This document shows positions 9,943 to 21,600 of a stretch of DNA of 33,809 nucleotides, piece after piece. A program made the position numbers and the translations under genes. This stretch comes from SAR324 cluster bacterium. Its GTDB lineage: Bacteria > SAR324 > NAC60-12. The stretch spans positions 1-33,809 of the forward strand of contig JANQHV010000671.1 in the NCBI GenBank assembly GCA_028282505.1. The letters run 5' to 3'. A model generated the notes under the pieces. That model had not been told where the DNA came from. It made no database searches and was given only the letters and a program-made list of their open reading frames with translations. Positions within the stretch are counted from its first letter, which is position 1. The number at the start of each line of letters is the position of its first letter.

Positions 9943-12900
9943 ATGAGCAAGATCAATCAACAAGAATTTAAAAAAAGGTATGATGGGTGTGAACCCATTG
10001 CCATCATTGGAGCAAGCTGCCGGATGCCTCAAGCAAAAACAGCATTGGAATTCTGGAAAAATATTGCGAATGGAAAAGACCTGGTCACATCGCTTGATCA
10101 ACAGTCTGCTTCTTTTGAATCATCCACTAACAACTCAAATGATCCCGATTTTGTGAGAGCGGCTGTCATTTTAGAGGATGCTGAATTTTTTGATGCACAA
10201 TTTTTTGATTACACCTTGAAAGAAGCTCAACACATCGATCCTCAACAGAGAATTTTTTTAATGTGTGCTTGGGAAGCTTTGGAAAGTGCCGGATACATTC
10301 CTAATCAAATCGAAGTTCCTGTGGGGGTTTTTGGTAGCTGTCGGAGTAGCAGTTACCTTCCTCCGTATCCTGAGTCTGTTGAAGAAATGGGGTCCCCTCA
10401 AATGTTTCAAACTCTGATAGGAAACGATAAGGATTATTTGACGACTCGGGTTTCTTACAAGCTCAATTTAAAAGGTCCGAGTGTTTTGGTTCAAACAGCT
10501 TGTTCCAGTTCGTTGGTTGCGGTTCACATAGCTTGTGAACAATTGAGGAATGGAGAGTGTAATATCGCCGTGGCAGGTGGAGTTGGCATTACCTTTCCCC
10601 AACAATCAGGTTATGTCCATTATGAAGGAATGATTTCTTCACCAGATGGGGTATGTCGCCCGTTTGACGCCCAGGCAAATGGAACACTTCTAGGCAATGG
10701 CGCAGCCATTGTCGTCCTTAAACATTTGGAGGATGCTCTGGAAGATGGTGACTCGATTTTAGGAGTGATTCGTGGATCTGCCCTTAATAATGACGGGTCT
10801 GAAAAAGTCGGTTTTACCGCTCCTAGTTTAGAAGGACAATCAGAAGTGATTACAACGGCTCTCGACATGTCAGGTATCACTCCGGATACAATCACATTGG
10901 TTGAAGCTCATGGCACAGGTACGCCTCTGGGAGATCCCATTGAAGTGGAAGCTTTGACACAAGTGTATCGAGGATCAACAGAAAATAAGAACTATTGCGC
11001 TTTAGGCTCCGTGAAATCTAATTTAGGGCACATGGATACGGCATCGGGTGTGACAGGTTTATTAAAGGTGGTGATGGCGTTGAAGCATCGAAAAATTCCC
11101 CCTAGTCTTCATTATGAAACACCTAATCCGGAAATTGATTTTGAAAACTCACCTTTCTATGTTCCTCAGACCTTAATACCTTGGAATGTCGATGCAACCG
11201 TTTCTCCATTACGACGGGCCGCCCTCAGTTCCTTTGGGATTGGTGGAACCAATTGTCATATGATTTTCGAAGAATTTCTTGATGACAATGCTTTAGTCAA
11301 AGAAGAACCAATTAACACGTCAACCTTGTTTTTATCTCTTAGTGCTCGCAGCGAACAAGGTCTCAAAACTTTAGCAAAGCGCTACGTTGATCATATGGAG
11401 GGACTTAGCGAAAAAGAATTGACGCTATTATGCCAAACAAACGTTCATCATGCTTGTCAATATGATCATCGATTAGCAATCACTGCCCAGTCTAGCGAAG
11501 ATTTGAAAAGTCAGCTCATACAGTTTTCTCAAGATGAATCCAAAGCATTGCATCAAACCGAATTTGAGTCTCCGGTTCAAAAATCATTTCCACTCCCATC
11601 CCGAAAGGTGATCCTGCCAACATGCCCCTTTGAAGAGGAACGTTGTTGGGTCGATTCCTCAAATTCACACAAGAACCCGGTTTGGGGAACAGACAAGTTT
11701 AGCTCAAAGGAATTATGGAACAAACTTCGGAAAGAAGGTGCAATCGTTTCTAAACAATTCGCTCAAGATTTGGATTTGTCCCCACAGGAAATGCTTGAAA
11801 AGCATCTCGACCAAATTTATGGGGCCTATGTCAGTGATGCGTTGAAGCAATTAGGGTGTTTCACTGCTGCCGGTGAATCCTTAACGGTTGATCAATTGCT
11901 TGGGAACTCCTCGATTCTTCCAAAATATCGTCAATTATTGAAACGATTATTGAAAGAGCTCGTCAGAATGGATTTTTTGAGACAAGAAAAAGATTCTTAT
12001 CAAGAACTTCTCACTATTCCTCTCTCTAATATTGAATCGATTTTAAACGAGTTAGATCAATTTGATCAACTGAAGCCATCTTTAAAATTGATACGACAAT
12101 GTGCTCCGCATTTAGCACAAGTCTTAACGGGACAAGCCAACCCAAGAGAGTTGATTTTCAAGGGGGGATCCATTTCTGAAGTAGAACGACTTTACCATGA
12201 TACCGAATACTCCATCTATTTTAATAAGATCGCAGCACACATCATTCAAACGATTTGTGCCAATACTCCCCAAAGCAATCAGATCAGAATTTTGGAAATT
12301 GGTGCGGGAACAGGGGACACCAGTCAAGGAATTATTGAGAACTTGCCAACTGAGCGATCGACTTATGTTTTTACAGATATAGGAGCCTCGTTTCTGAAAC
12401 GAGCCGAAGAAAAATTCAAAAGCTATCCGTTTATGAAGTATCAATCTTTTGATATGGAAAAAGAGCCGTTGGAGCAAGGTGTAGAAGAAGGCAGCATTGA
12501 TTTGGTTGTCGCTGCGAATGTGCTTCACAATGCAAGTGATATGGTGCGAATCATGAGTCGAGTCCGAAAAATGCTGGCTCCTGAAGGAATTGTAGTGATT
12601 CGGGAACTCACAAAACCAAACCTGGTTTTTGATTTTTCGTTTGGAACGCTGGTTCCCCTCATTGAAGATGAAAGCCGTCGGAATGGAGAGCTTCTTGCCA
12701 GTTATGAAGTTTGGGAAAATGTCCTAAAGGAAGTCGGTTTTAAAGAAATAACTTTGTTCCCCGAAAATGGAAATCCAACCGATATTTTGGACGAAAAGAT
12801 TATCGTCGCACAAGCAGATGCAATGGGAGAATTTGCCCCGGCATGGTCTCTTCCTGTGGAGGAAACGAATGCTACGATAGATGAACAACCCGATCAAACG

Positions 12901-15357
12901 GTTCAAACCACAAAGCAGACAGGAATTATTTTTCAACTGGAAACACCGCATGAAAAATTATCAGACGGTTACTTATGGAATGGTTCACAATGGTTGTCAC
13001 TCTTCAGAGAGGTTTTATGGGAAGAAGGATATTCTTCTCATCAATTGTTCAATGTTTCAGTCACTGATTCCTTCATTACCGATCAAGAGACGATTGAAAT
13101 CGAAGCTCATGTTCAATTAGGAAGTTCAAAATCTGAAATTTCTATTGCCTTAATGCTAATCAACGATCAAAAAGCATCTCAATGCATTGGATCTGCCTTA
13201 GCAAGACGAATCCCCTTTGTTGCTCAACAAGCAAGATCCTTTGATGAGGTCGTGGCATATTTTCAAACACCTTCTTACGAAAAATCGTCGGATTCATTGA
13301 GTGTGAAGTATGTTGGGGAGAATTATTTAGTCCATTTTCATGGAGGCAAAATTCCTATTCATAAAATGATTTCTCGATTATCCTGTCAAGCCTGGAATTT
13401 GCCAAAAGGTGAAATTCGTTTTATTGGGCAGTGGAATCTTTACCAAATGATAGATACCAATGAATTATTCTATTATGTCTATTTCACTTCAAAAAATAAT
13501 AATAAAAATCTCAATATCCGAATTTTTTCAGATCAAAAAGAAATCCTCGCGGATCTTTATGGAATTGTATGTGCTGACGAAACAGCGTTCCCGCTCAATA
13601 GCATTCCGAACCAAGAGGTTATTCAACATTATTTATATCAAAAGACATGGCAGAAAATTGACGATCTTCAGGAATATCTTGAACCGACTTCTCTCGAAAC
13701 AACCTGTTTTGTTATTTGTGAAGAACTGTCAGAGTGCCAGGGATGGATTCATTGGCTTCAGCAAGAAGGATATCAAACAGAGTTTCAAGCCGTTCAAAAG
13801 TTGTCGGAACTAAAAGAAAAACTCATTCAGTCTCCTGATATATCGAAAAATTTGATTTATCTAGTCCCTCAGATTGATACCGGCAAAAATACGGAGCAAA
13901 TTCTTAAGGAACAGTCTCGAGTTTTAAAACCATGCCTTCAACTATTGCATTCATTAGAAGGAATCTCTGGTAATATACGCCTTTCATTCATTACCTCAAA
14001 TAGTCAATCTGTGTTTCCTTGGGAAAAGCCCACTCAATTCGGAAGCTCCAGCTTACAAGGATTGATTCGAACCGCTCAAAATGAATTCCGAACACTCAAG
14101 ATGAGATGTATCGATCGTGATGCTCAGCAATGGAATTATGCCTTACTCACAAAGTTATGTTTGTTTGAAGACTATGATGAGTTTAATATAGCAGAAAGGC
14201 AGGAACACGTTTTCGTCCAACGTTTAGAGCCCTATCCTATTCCACGGTCTTTGCTTAATTTGAAAAGTACAGATTGGGTGACGCCAGGCAGCACGTATCT
14301 TTTCACAGGAGGGTTATCTGATCTAGCTTTGACACTCAGTGAGTGGTTAATTAATCATGGAGCAACTCATCTCGCTCTATTAGCGAGAAGAAATCCGACT
14401 GAAAAAGAAATAAAAAGAATTGAGCAGATGAAATCCAAGGGGGTTTCCATAACTTTATGGAATGATGCGGATGTGAGTCATCCGGACCAAATGAGAACAA
14501 TTCTAAAAAATGTGGTTGAATCATGTCCTCCGGTTAACGCAATTTTTCATTTGGCGAGTCAACACGCTGATGTTTTGCTGAAGAATGTGGAATGGTCAGA
14601 ATTCGAAAGGATTTTAACGCCAAAACTAAATGGGGCAATGCTTATTGATGAGTTTGAGAGTACTTTAAATCCCAAGGTGACTTTTTTCTTTTCATCTGCT
14701 GTTACTATTTTTGGTTCTATTGGACAGGCGGCACACTCTTGTGCTAACAGCTTTTTGGAAAGTTTTGCGCATTTCCGTTCAATGGAAGGGAAGCCCACTC
14801 AAACAATTACCTGGGGGTATTGGGGAGAAATTTTGAAAGAACAACGACAAGAACTATTTGGTAAAGTGTTTGAGGAATATGGTCTATTAGCTATGACGAA
14901 TCTGGAATCATTAGAACTGCTAGGACGCATCTTTCAAACAGACGAATCCCATTTGGTCGCTATGAATGTAAATTGGCAGACCATTGCATCGAACTACATA
15001 GGAACTTCAGCGTTGCTGGAAAACCTTGTTTCTGATTTTACCTCTGATTCTTCAGAAGAAGAGGGTAGTGGCCTTTTTTCAGCGTCCTCTGAAGGTCGGC
15101 TGAATGCAATATCGGACTATCTTAAAAAACATTTATCTTCATTATTGAGAATACCAATTGATGAACTTGATGAAATTGATGATGACAATTTAATTGAACT
15201 GGGTGTGGATTCTTTAATGATTCTGGATTTGGTCAATACCATTAAACAAGAACTCAACATCTCCCTTTCTGCAGAAGAAGCGATTGGGCATCCAAAGATT
15301 GGTGAATTCATTACCCATCTCAATGAAAAACTTTCCGCTCGTATTTCAAAGCAATAA
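9943..15357 (+). CDS. AT-less PKS module with C-methyltransferase and degenerate KR
   Basis: An 1804-residue single polyketide synthase module. KS (15-440) is complete, with Cys187 in TACSSS, His323 in EAHGTGT and His363 in SNLGH. The usual KS-AT linker (about 450-540) runs straight into the post-AT motif LPTCPFEEERCW (near 558), so the whole acyltransferase is absent. A methyltransferase follows (about 590-960) with SAM motif EIGAGTGD (785-792) and a preserved NVLH. Residues about 965-1215 look like a double-hotdog DH fold without the HxxxG catalytic motif. The KR region has TGGLSDLA (1455-1462) in place of TGGLGGLG, and His1598 where the catalytic Tyr belongs, so it is probably inactive. 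ACP Ser1757 lies in LGVDSL. The gene starts six bases after the NRPS stop. It should add one C-methylated ketide unit loaded by an AT supplied in trans. The architecture recalls the KS-AT-MT-KR-ACP part of yersiniabactin HMWP1. Confidence 0.9.
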   Translation: MSKINQQEFKKRYDGCEPIAIIGASCRMPQAKTALEFWKNIANGKDLVTSLDQQSASFESSTNNSNDPDFVRAAVILEDAEFFDAQFFDYTLKEAQHIDPQQRIFLMCAWEALESAGYIPNQIEVPVGVFGSCRSSSYLPPYPESVEEMGSPQMFQTLIGNDKDYLTTRVSYKLNLKGPSVLVQTACSSSLVAVHIACEQLRNGECNIAVAGGVGITFPQQSGYVHYEGMISSPDGVCRPFDAQANGTLLGNGAAIVVLKHLEDALEDGDSILGVIRGSALNNDGSEKVGFTAPSLEGQSEVITTALDMSGITPDTITLVEAHGTGTPLGDPIEVEALTQVYRGSTENKNYCALGSVKSNLGHMDTASGVTGLLKVVMALKHRKIPPSLHYETPNPEIDFENSPFYVPQTLIPWNVDATVSPLRRAALSSFGIGGTNCHMIFEEFLDDNALVKEEPINTSTLFLSLSARSEQGLKTLAKRYVDHMEGLSEKELTLLCQTNVHHACQYDHRLAITAQSSEDLKSQLIQFSQDESKALHQTEFESPVQKSFPLPSRKVILPTCPFEEERCWVDSSNSHKNPVWGTDKFSSKELWNKLRKEGAIVSKQFAQDLDLSPQEMLEKHLDQIYGAYVSDALKQLGCFTAAGESLTVDQLLGNSSILPKYRQLLKRLLKELVRMDFLRQEKDSYQELLTIPLSNIESILNELDQFDQLKPSLKLIRQCAPHLAQVLTGQANPRELIFKGGSISEVERLYHDTEYSIYFNKIAAHIIQTICANTPQSNQIRILEIGAGTGDTSQGIIENLPTERSTYVFTDIGASFLKRAEEKFKSYPFMKYQSFDMEKEPLEQGVEEGSIDLVVAANVLHNASDMVRIMSRVRKMLAPEGIVVIRELTKPNLVFDFSFGTLVPLIEDESRRNGELLASYEVWENVLKEVGFKEITLFPENGNPTDILDEKIIVAQADAMGEFAPAWSLPVEETNATIDEQPDQTVQTTKQTGIIFQLETPHEKLSDGYLWNGSQWLSLFREVLWEEGYSSHQLFNVSVTDSFITDQETIEIEAHVQLGSSKSEISIALMLINDQKASQCIGSALARRIPFVAQQARSFDEVVAYFQTPSYEKSSDSLSVKYVGENYLVHFHGGKIPIHKMISRLSCQAWNLPKGEIRFIGQWNLYQMIDTNELFYYVYFTSKNNNKNLNIRIFSDQKEILADLYGIVCADETAFPLNSIPNQEVIQHYLYQKTWQKIDDLQEYLEPTSLETTCFVICEELSECQGWIHWLQQEGYQTEFQAVQKLSELKEKLIQSPDISKNLIYLVPQIDTGKNTEQILKEQSRVLKPCLQLLHSLEGISGNIRLSFITSNSQSVFPWEKPTQFGSSSLQGLIRTAQNEFRTLKMRCIDRDAQQWNYALLTKLCLFEDYDEFNIAERQEHVFVQRLEPYPIPRSLLNLKSTDWVTPGSTYLFTGGLSDLALTLSEWLINHGATHLALLARRNPTEKEIKRIEQMKSKGVSITLWNDADVSHPDQMRTILKNVVESCPPVNAIFHLASQHADVLLKNVEWSEFERILTPKLNGAMLIDEFESTLNPKVTFFFSSAVTIFGSIGQAAHSCANSFLESFAHFRSMEGKPTQTITWGYWGEILKEQRQELFGKVFEEYGLLAMTNLESLELLGRIFQTDESHLVAMNVNWQTIASNYIGTSALLENLVSDFTSDSSEEEGSGLFSASSEGRLNAISDYLKKHLSSLLRIPIDELDEIDDDNLIELGVDSLMILDLVNTIKQELNISLSAEEAIGHPKIGEFITHLNEKLSARISKQ

Positions 15358-15459
15358 CACTATGAATAAATTGTGTAGTGTTGTTAGAGGAACTGAATTT
15401 GGAGAATTCTATTTATCTGCTTTTTAATTAAATCATATGAATCTGAAGTTGAAATATTG

Positions 15460-15535
15460 TGTCATTCCGGGCTTGACCCGGAATCTAGGCGCTCTTTTAG
15501 AGTTTAATGGATGCCGGATCAAGTCCGGCATGACA
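15460..15535. repeat. Palindromic dispersed repeat between the PKS and the second NRPS
   Basis: Two arms of about 27 bases, TGTCATTCCGGGCTTGACCC and its near-complement ending in AAGTCCGGCATGACA, flank a short AT-rich centre. The element can fold into a long hairpin. It has the look of the widespread TGTCATTCCGG/CCGGCATGACA intergenic palindromes. It sits in the only sizeable spacer (15358-15614) within the biosynthetic genes; nothing else is apparent there. It might attenuate transcription or protect mRNA ends. Confidence 0.8.
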
Positions 15536-15614
15536 AATCGCTTTCGAAAAGGCATTGTTTTTACAAAATAAATTTTAGCTTCGGATTCGCATTAAATCCT
15601 TGAATTAAACGAAT

Positions 15615-18600
15615 ATGGCTATCAAAAAAGTTAAGCTTAGAAAAAAGAACAAAAATCTGATTGTCTCGAGTCCTTCTGGGATTTCTAAAGTTCAGCCTGA
15701 TTTATCGAATCGTTACCAGCCGTTTGTTCTCACCGATATCCAGCATGCTTACTGGATTGGGAGAAAAGACGTCATGGCATTAGGGCAGGTTTCTTGTCAT
15801 GCGTATATTGAAGTTGATCGCCTGAATCTTAATTTAGAACGTTTGGAAAAATCATGGAACCGATTGATTCAGCATCATGACATGCTCAGAGCGGTGATAT
15901 TGCCATCAGGAAAACAGAAAATTTTAAAAGAAGTTCCTCATTATTCAATCCCTGTTGAAAATTTAAGATCGCTTGAACCCCATCAAAAGGAAGAGAAACT
16001 GATGCAAATTAGGGAAGAGATGTCTTATCAAATCATTGATATGGATCAATTTCCTCCCTTTGACCTTCGAGTGTCGTTGCTGGATGAAAATAAGACCAGG
16101 ATCCATCTGGATTTAGACCTGATGATTTTTGACGCACAAAGCCTATTGACCTTAGATCAAGACTGGGAACGATTTTATGAGAATCCGGATCTGGAGATGC
16201 CTGCGTTTCATTTTTCATTCAGAGATTATATCCTGTTTCAAGAAAAAGAAAAACAGTCCGATGCTTACAAAGCAGATCAGCAGTGGTGGTTATCGAGGCT
16301 TCCGCAAATTCCTCCCCCTCCTCAGTTTCCTTTTAAAACAGATCCATCTTTGGTCAGAAAGCCTTCTTTCCAAATTTACAAACACATTTTGAATCAATCA
16401 CTTTGGAAAAACCTTCGTCAACAATCCTCGTTTTACGAAGTAACTCCTACCTCTGTGATATTGACTTTGTTTGCAGAAGTGTTGAGCCGATGGAGTGATT
16501 CAAGCAGATTTACCTTGAATCTCACCCATTTTGATCGTAAACCTGTCCACCCTGATGTCCGTCGATTGGTTGGCGATTTTACATCCGTTCTACTGCTCAT
16601 TTTTGAACGACACCGTTCACTTCCTTTCTGGAAATTAGTGAAAAAAGTTCAATCGAATTTGTTTTCAAACCTATCCCACAATTCCTACAGTGGAGTAGAA
16701 GTCATCCGACAAATGATTCAACAGGGACATCTTGATCCTGGAAGTACAATGGGTGTGGTGTTCACGAGTTTAATCGGTTTAAATTCAAAGGATTCAGATG
16801 GCAACCCATATCAAGGAATTTTGGGAAAAGAACCTGTTTATCTTTATACTTCGACTCCCCAAGTCTGGCTGGACCACCAAATCGGAATCTTTGACGATTC
16901 TCTGCAATTTAACTGGATTGTCATTCGAGAATTATTTCCAGATCAGATGATTGATGAAATGTTCAAGACCTATCGTGATCTGATTGAGGCTATGGCAAAA
17001 GATGTGTCGCTTTGGGAAGCTCCTCTTAAAAATATTCTTCCGGATGATCTTTTGCTGTCCCGCCAAAAAGCCAATCAAACCAATTTTAAATACTCATTAA
17101 AATTACTTCATCAACCTTTTTTTGAATTAGCGGTTCAACAACCGAACCGTCCCGCAATTTTTTCAGGTCGAGACAACCAGATTTCGTATAGCGAGTTGGC
17201 ACAATGGAGTTTTAATGTTGCCGAGCAATTGCAAAAAGAGGGAATGAAAGTTGGTGAACATATCGCAATCGCTTTGCCCAAAGGAATGGCCCAAGTGGCT
17301 GCTGTCTTTGGTGTGTTGGCTGCCGGAGGTGTTTATGTTCCTTTAGATTATGAGGTTCCTCCTGAGCGTTTTTCAACCATCTGTGATGACGCTCAAATCC
17401 AATATTTACTCACCTCCGGTGAGAAAAAATGGAATGGAACATTGAAAGTTATCAATCTGGATACCATTGAAAAGCAACGGGAGAATCCGTTTAATTGCGT
17501 GGAGCGCGAATTAGATGACTTAGCTTATATCATATACACTTCAGGATCTACCGGAAAACCAAAAGGGGTTTCAATTCCCCACCGAGGTGCGGCAAATACC
17601 ATTGCTGACATTAATGAACGTTATCAGCTTGAACCGCAGGATCGGGTATTTGGGGTATCCTCTCTGAATTTTGATCTATCTGTTTACGACTTGTTTGGTA
17701 CTTTTTCGACAGGAGCCGCTCTGGTCCTACCAGAGGATTCACTTCGTCTTGAGCCGCGGCACTGGGCTGATTTATTGTATCACCACAAAGTGACTTTCTG
17801 GAATTCAGTTCCCGCTTTGTTTGAAATGCTAATCGACCATTTACAGTATTCCAGCCTTCATACCACTCCTTTGAAGCGTGTTTTACTGAGTGGGGACTGG
17901 ATTCCATTGACTTTGCCCGATAAGCTCCATCAACTCTCTCCTCAAACAAAACTTTCTGCGTTGGGAGGCGCAACGGAAGCATCAATCTGGTCAAATCACT
18001 TTGAAGTCGAAAAAGTTGAAGCATGCTGGAAGTCAATCCCCTACGGATTCCCTCTTAAAAATCAACAATACCATGTCTTGAATCACGATCTGGAAGACTG
18101 CCCTCACTGGGTTCCTGGTGATTTGTACATCTCCGGTGATGGTCTTGCCCAAGGATACTGGAACGATTCTGAAAAAACGAAAAAAAGTTTTATAACACAT
18201 CCGCTCACTGGAGAAACACTATACAAAACAGGGGATATTGCCAAATATTGGCCAAACGGATGCCTGGAGTTTTTAGGGCGCAAAGACTTTCAAGTGAAAA
18301 TTCATGGACATCGAATTGAATTAGGAGAAATAGAAGCCAGGTTACTGGAGCATCCTGAGATTCAAGATGCTGCCGCAAGCGTTATTTCATACAATGATCA
18401 TCCGTCGCAATTAGTTGCCTATATCACCCAAACTTCTGATGTTGACGCGGACTTTTCCAACAGGAAAAACATTGATCCTGTGTTCCCTGCTCTTAAAGTA
18501 GATGAAATCCCCATCAGGCAAACGCAACAAGATGTTCATGACACTGCGTTAGCAGAATCACAAGTGACTCCATCACCTGAAAAAATGAAACAGATACGCC

Positions 18601-21600
18601 ACATTGTTTCTGAAGTGGAGCGTTTATCCTTTATTGCGATACAAAAAACATTGAGGCAACTAAAAATCTTTGAACAAATAGGGGAATCCCAAACCATTGA
18701 ATCTATTTTAAAAGAGGCTCAAATCACCTCAAATCATCGAAGGTTAATACAACAATGGTTAAATATTCTCCACAAAGAAGGTTTTTTACAAAAAATAGAA
18801 GCAGTCTATCATTGCATTAAAGCGTTTCCTGATATTAATTGGTTAGAACAGCAACTATCGAGTGGGTGGGGGCAGTTGGAACAACAAGAATTAGATGATT
18901 GGGATCAATTAAAAAATTTAATTTCTTGGCTTCGACAGGGAATCAAACAGCATGTTCCCATGTTGCAAGGAAAAGTGAGTCCACTTGAAATCCTATTTCC
19001 TGATGGAGACTGGCAACGTGCCGAATCCCTTTACCAGTATAATCCGATGATAGAATATACCAGCCGTATTGCTGCTCAAGCAATTGCTCAGTGTGTTCAA
19101 GGCTTTCAGGGGGAAGAATCAATAAGAATTATGGAAGTGGGAGCTGGTACCGGAGGAGCAACAGCATATATCTTGCCTTTGCTGGATTCAACACGAGTTC
19201 GCTACCTCTATACAGACCTCACCACATTTTTCACTGATACGGCACGTGAAAAGTTTACTGAATATCCCTTTTTAGAATTTTCTCTCTATGACATCAATCG
19301 TTCTCCTCAAGAACAAGGTTATGCTTTAAATAGTCAAGATATCATTGTTGCATGTAATGTACTCCATGATGCAGAAAATCTAGGCATTGCTTTAACTGAC
19401 CTGCGTCAACTCCTAAAACCAGGGGGGCTATTAGTTTTGATCGAAAAAACGATCAACCATACTTCCCAAATGGTAAGTGGGATGTTTATTGAAGGACTTG
19501 GGGGGGCAAACGATTTTGAGGATCGACGACAAAGTGCGGGATTGCCCCTAATTACAGCTAAAGAGTGGTATGATGAACTTTATCAAAGTGGATTTAAAGA
19601 TCCTGTTTACTATCCTAACGAAACATCTATTACCTCTGAATTTCATCATCATGTCATTATAGGATGGAACCATTTTGAGATTGAGACATTTGATGAAGAC
19701 GCATTAAAAAATTATCTAGCTCGTATGTTGCCTCATTATATGATTCCTCATCACATCCTTGTTCTCCAGGAATTTCCTTTGACCCCTAATGGGAAAGTAG
19801 ATCGTCAAGCATTGCCAACCCTCGGAGAACGTATTCAAAAAAATATTGAATATGTGGCACCCAAAACTGAGATTCAGAAAAAACTAGCAAAAGTTTGGAA
19901 AAATGTACTTAAAGTTGATCAAGTCGGTATACAAGATTCCTTTTTTGAACTAGGAGGAGATTCACTATTATCTATCCAGGTAGTCACTCAAGCGACTCGT
20001 GAAGGATATAATTTGACCGTCCAAGATCTTTTTACCAACCCGACAATAGAACAACTAGAGAAAGTATGCCAGGAAGAGAGAGAAAATTTACCTCAGATCG
20101 AGGTATGTCCGGATCAACTGCATGAACCTTTTCCTTTAACTGATCTACAGCTTGCCTATTATTTAGGAGAAGGAAATTTGTTTTCTCTTGGCCAATCCAT
20201 TGCTCATATGCATACCGAGATTGAAGCCCAAGATATTGATATTTCCCGCTTTTCCAAAGTGTGGCAAAAATTGGTCCAACACCATGATCAATTACGTGGT
20301 TTTATTACTGATTCCGGACAGTTTCAAATCCTGAAAGATCCTCCTGAATTTCAAATTCAATTTCATGATTATTCGGAAATGAAGGAGCAAGACGTACAAA
20401 CAAGATTGAATGACTATCGGCAAAAGATTTATCGGGAAGGCATTCCCACCAATTCATGGCCCTTATTCGAAATCACGATTCATAAAGTCAATGATAGTCT
20501 TTTTTATGTTCACTATGTTTTTGATTTAGTACTTATCGACTCTACCAGTTTGGCAATATTATTCAGAGATTTTTTTGCACTTTATGATAATCCTGATGCT
20601 GAACTGACCAAGCCCACTCTTTCAATTCGAGACTATGTGTTAGGGTTAGATAAACTCAAAAAATCTCAAGTTTATGCAACGTGTCAATCTTATTGGATGG
20701 AAAGATTAGATCAACTTCCCGATCCACCCCTTTTACCGTTAGCGAAGAATCCCGATAGCAATACCTCGTTGGATTTAAAGATGTACTCCAGAAGCCTTTC
20801 TTCTTCTGAGTGGAAAACCCTTCGAGAAATGGCGTCTCAAAACAACGTCACGGTCTCTTCTATTTTGCTTTGCGCTTTTGCAAAGATATTGAGTGTATGG
20901 AGCCAACAAACTCATTTTTCCATTGGACTCCTTCACAGTAATCGTATTCCATTTCATGAAGATGTCCATCAGCTCTTCGGCAATATCTCGACCACCAATG
21001 TGTTAGAGGTCGGTTTATTAAAAGGTGAAACGTTCTCTCAATTTGTTAGACGAACCCAGAGCCGCCAACAAACGGATTTATCCCATTCTTATTATAATGG
21101 ATTGGAAGTGTTAGCTGAGAAAAATCGGAGACGGGAAAAACTTGAAGCCGGGATGCCCATTGTTTTTAATAATGCATTGGAGGTAACGAAAGGCCAGGAA
21201 AATGCCTGGGGTAAATTGAATTACATCGGGATACAAACCCCTCATGTTTATTTAGATTGCTCCATCAGCGAAAAAAACGGTGACATTCAAATTGATTGGG
21301 CGGTACAGGACGAAATTTTTCCGGAAGGCTTGATTCAAGACATGATTGAAACGAATCTGACGCTTCTGAAAGATTTAATACAAAATGAGGAATCTTGGGA
21401 CAAACCGCTTGTTGTCAAACTGCCTGACTATCAAGTTTCAATAAGAAACGAAGTCAACCGAACCCATGTTAAACGATCGGAGCAAACCCTGCCAACGTTG
21501 TTCCATGCTAAAGTGAAAGAGGCTCCAGGGCAAATCGCTCTGATTTCTTCAGAAGTCACGATGACCTATGGAGAATTGTTCCAAAAGAGTAATCAACTTG

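Noticed and set aside
12124-12528. A 134-codon minus-strand frame within the PKS methyltransferase
   Set aside because: It is antisense to conserved SAM-binding motifs and shows no coding signature of its own.
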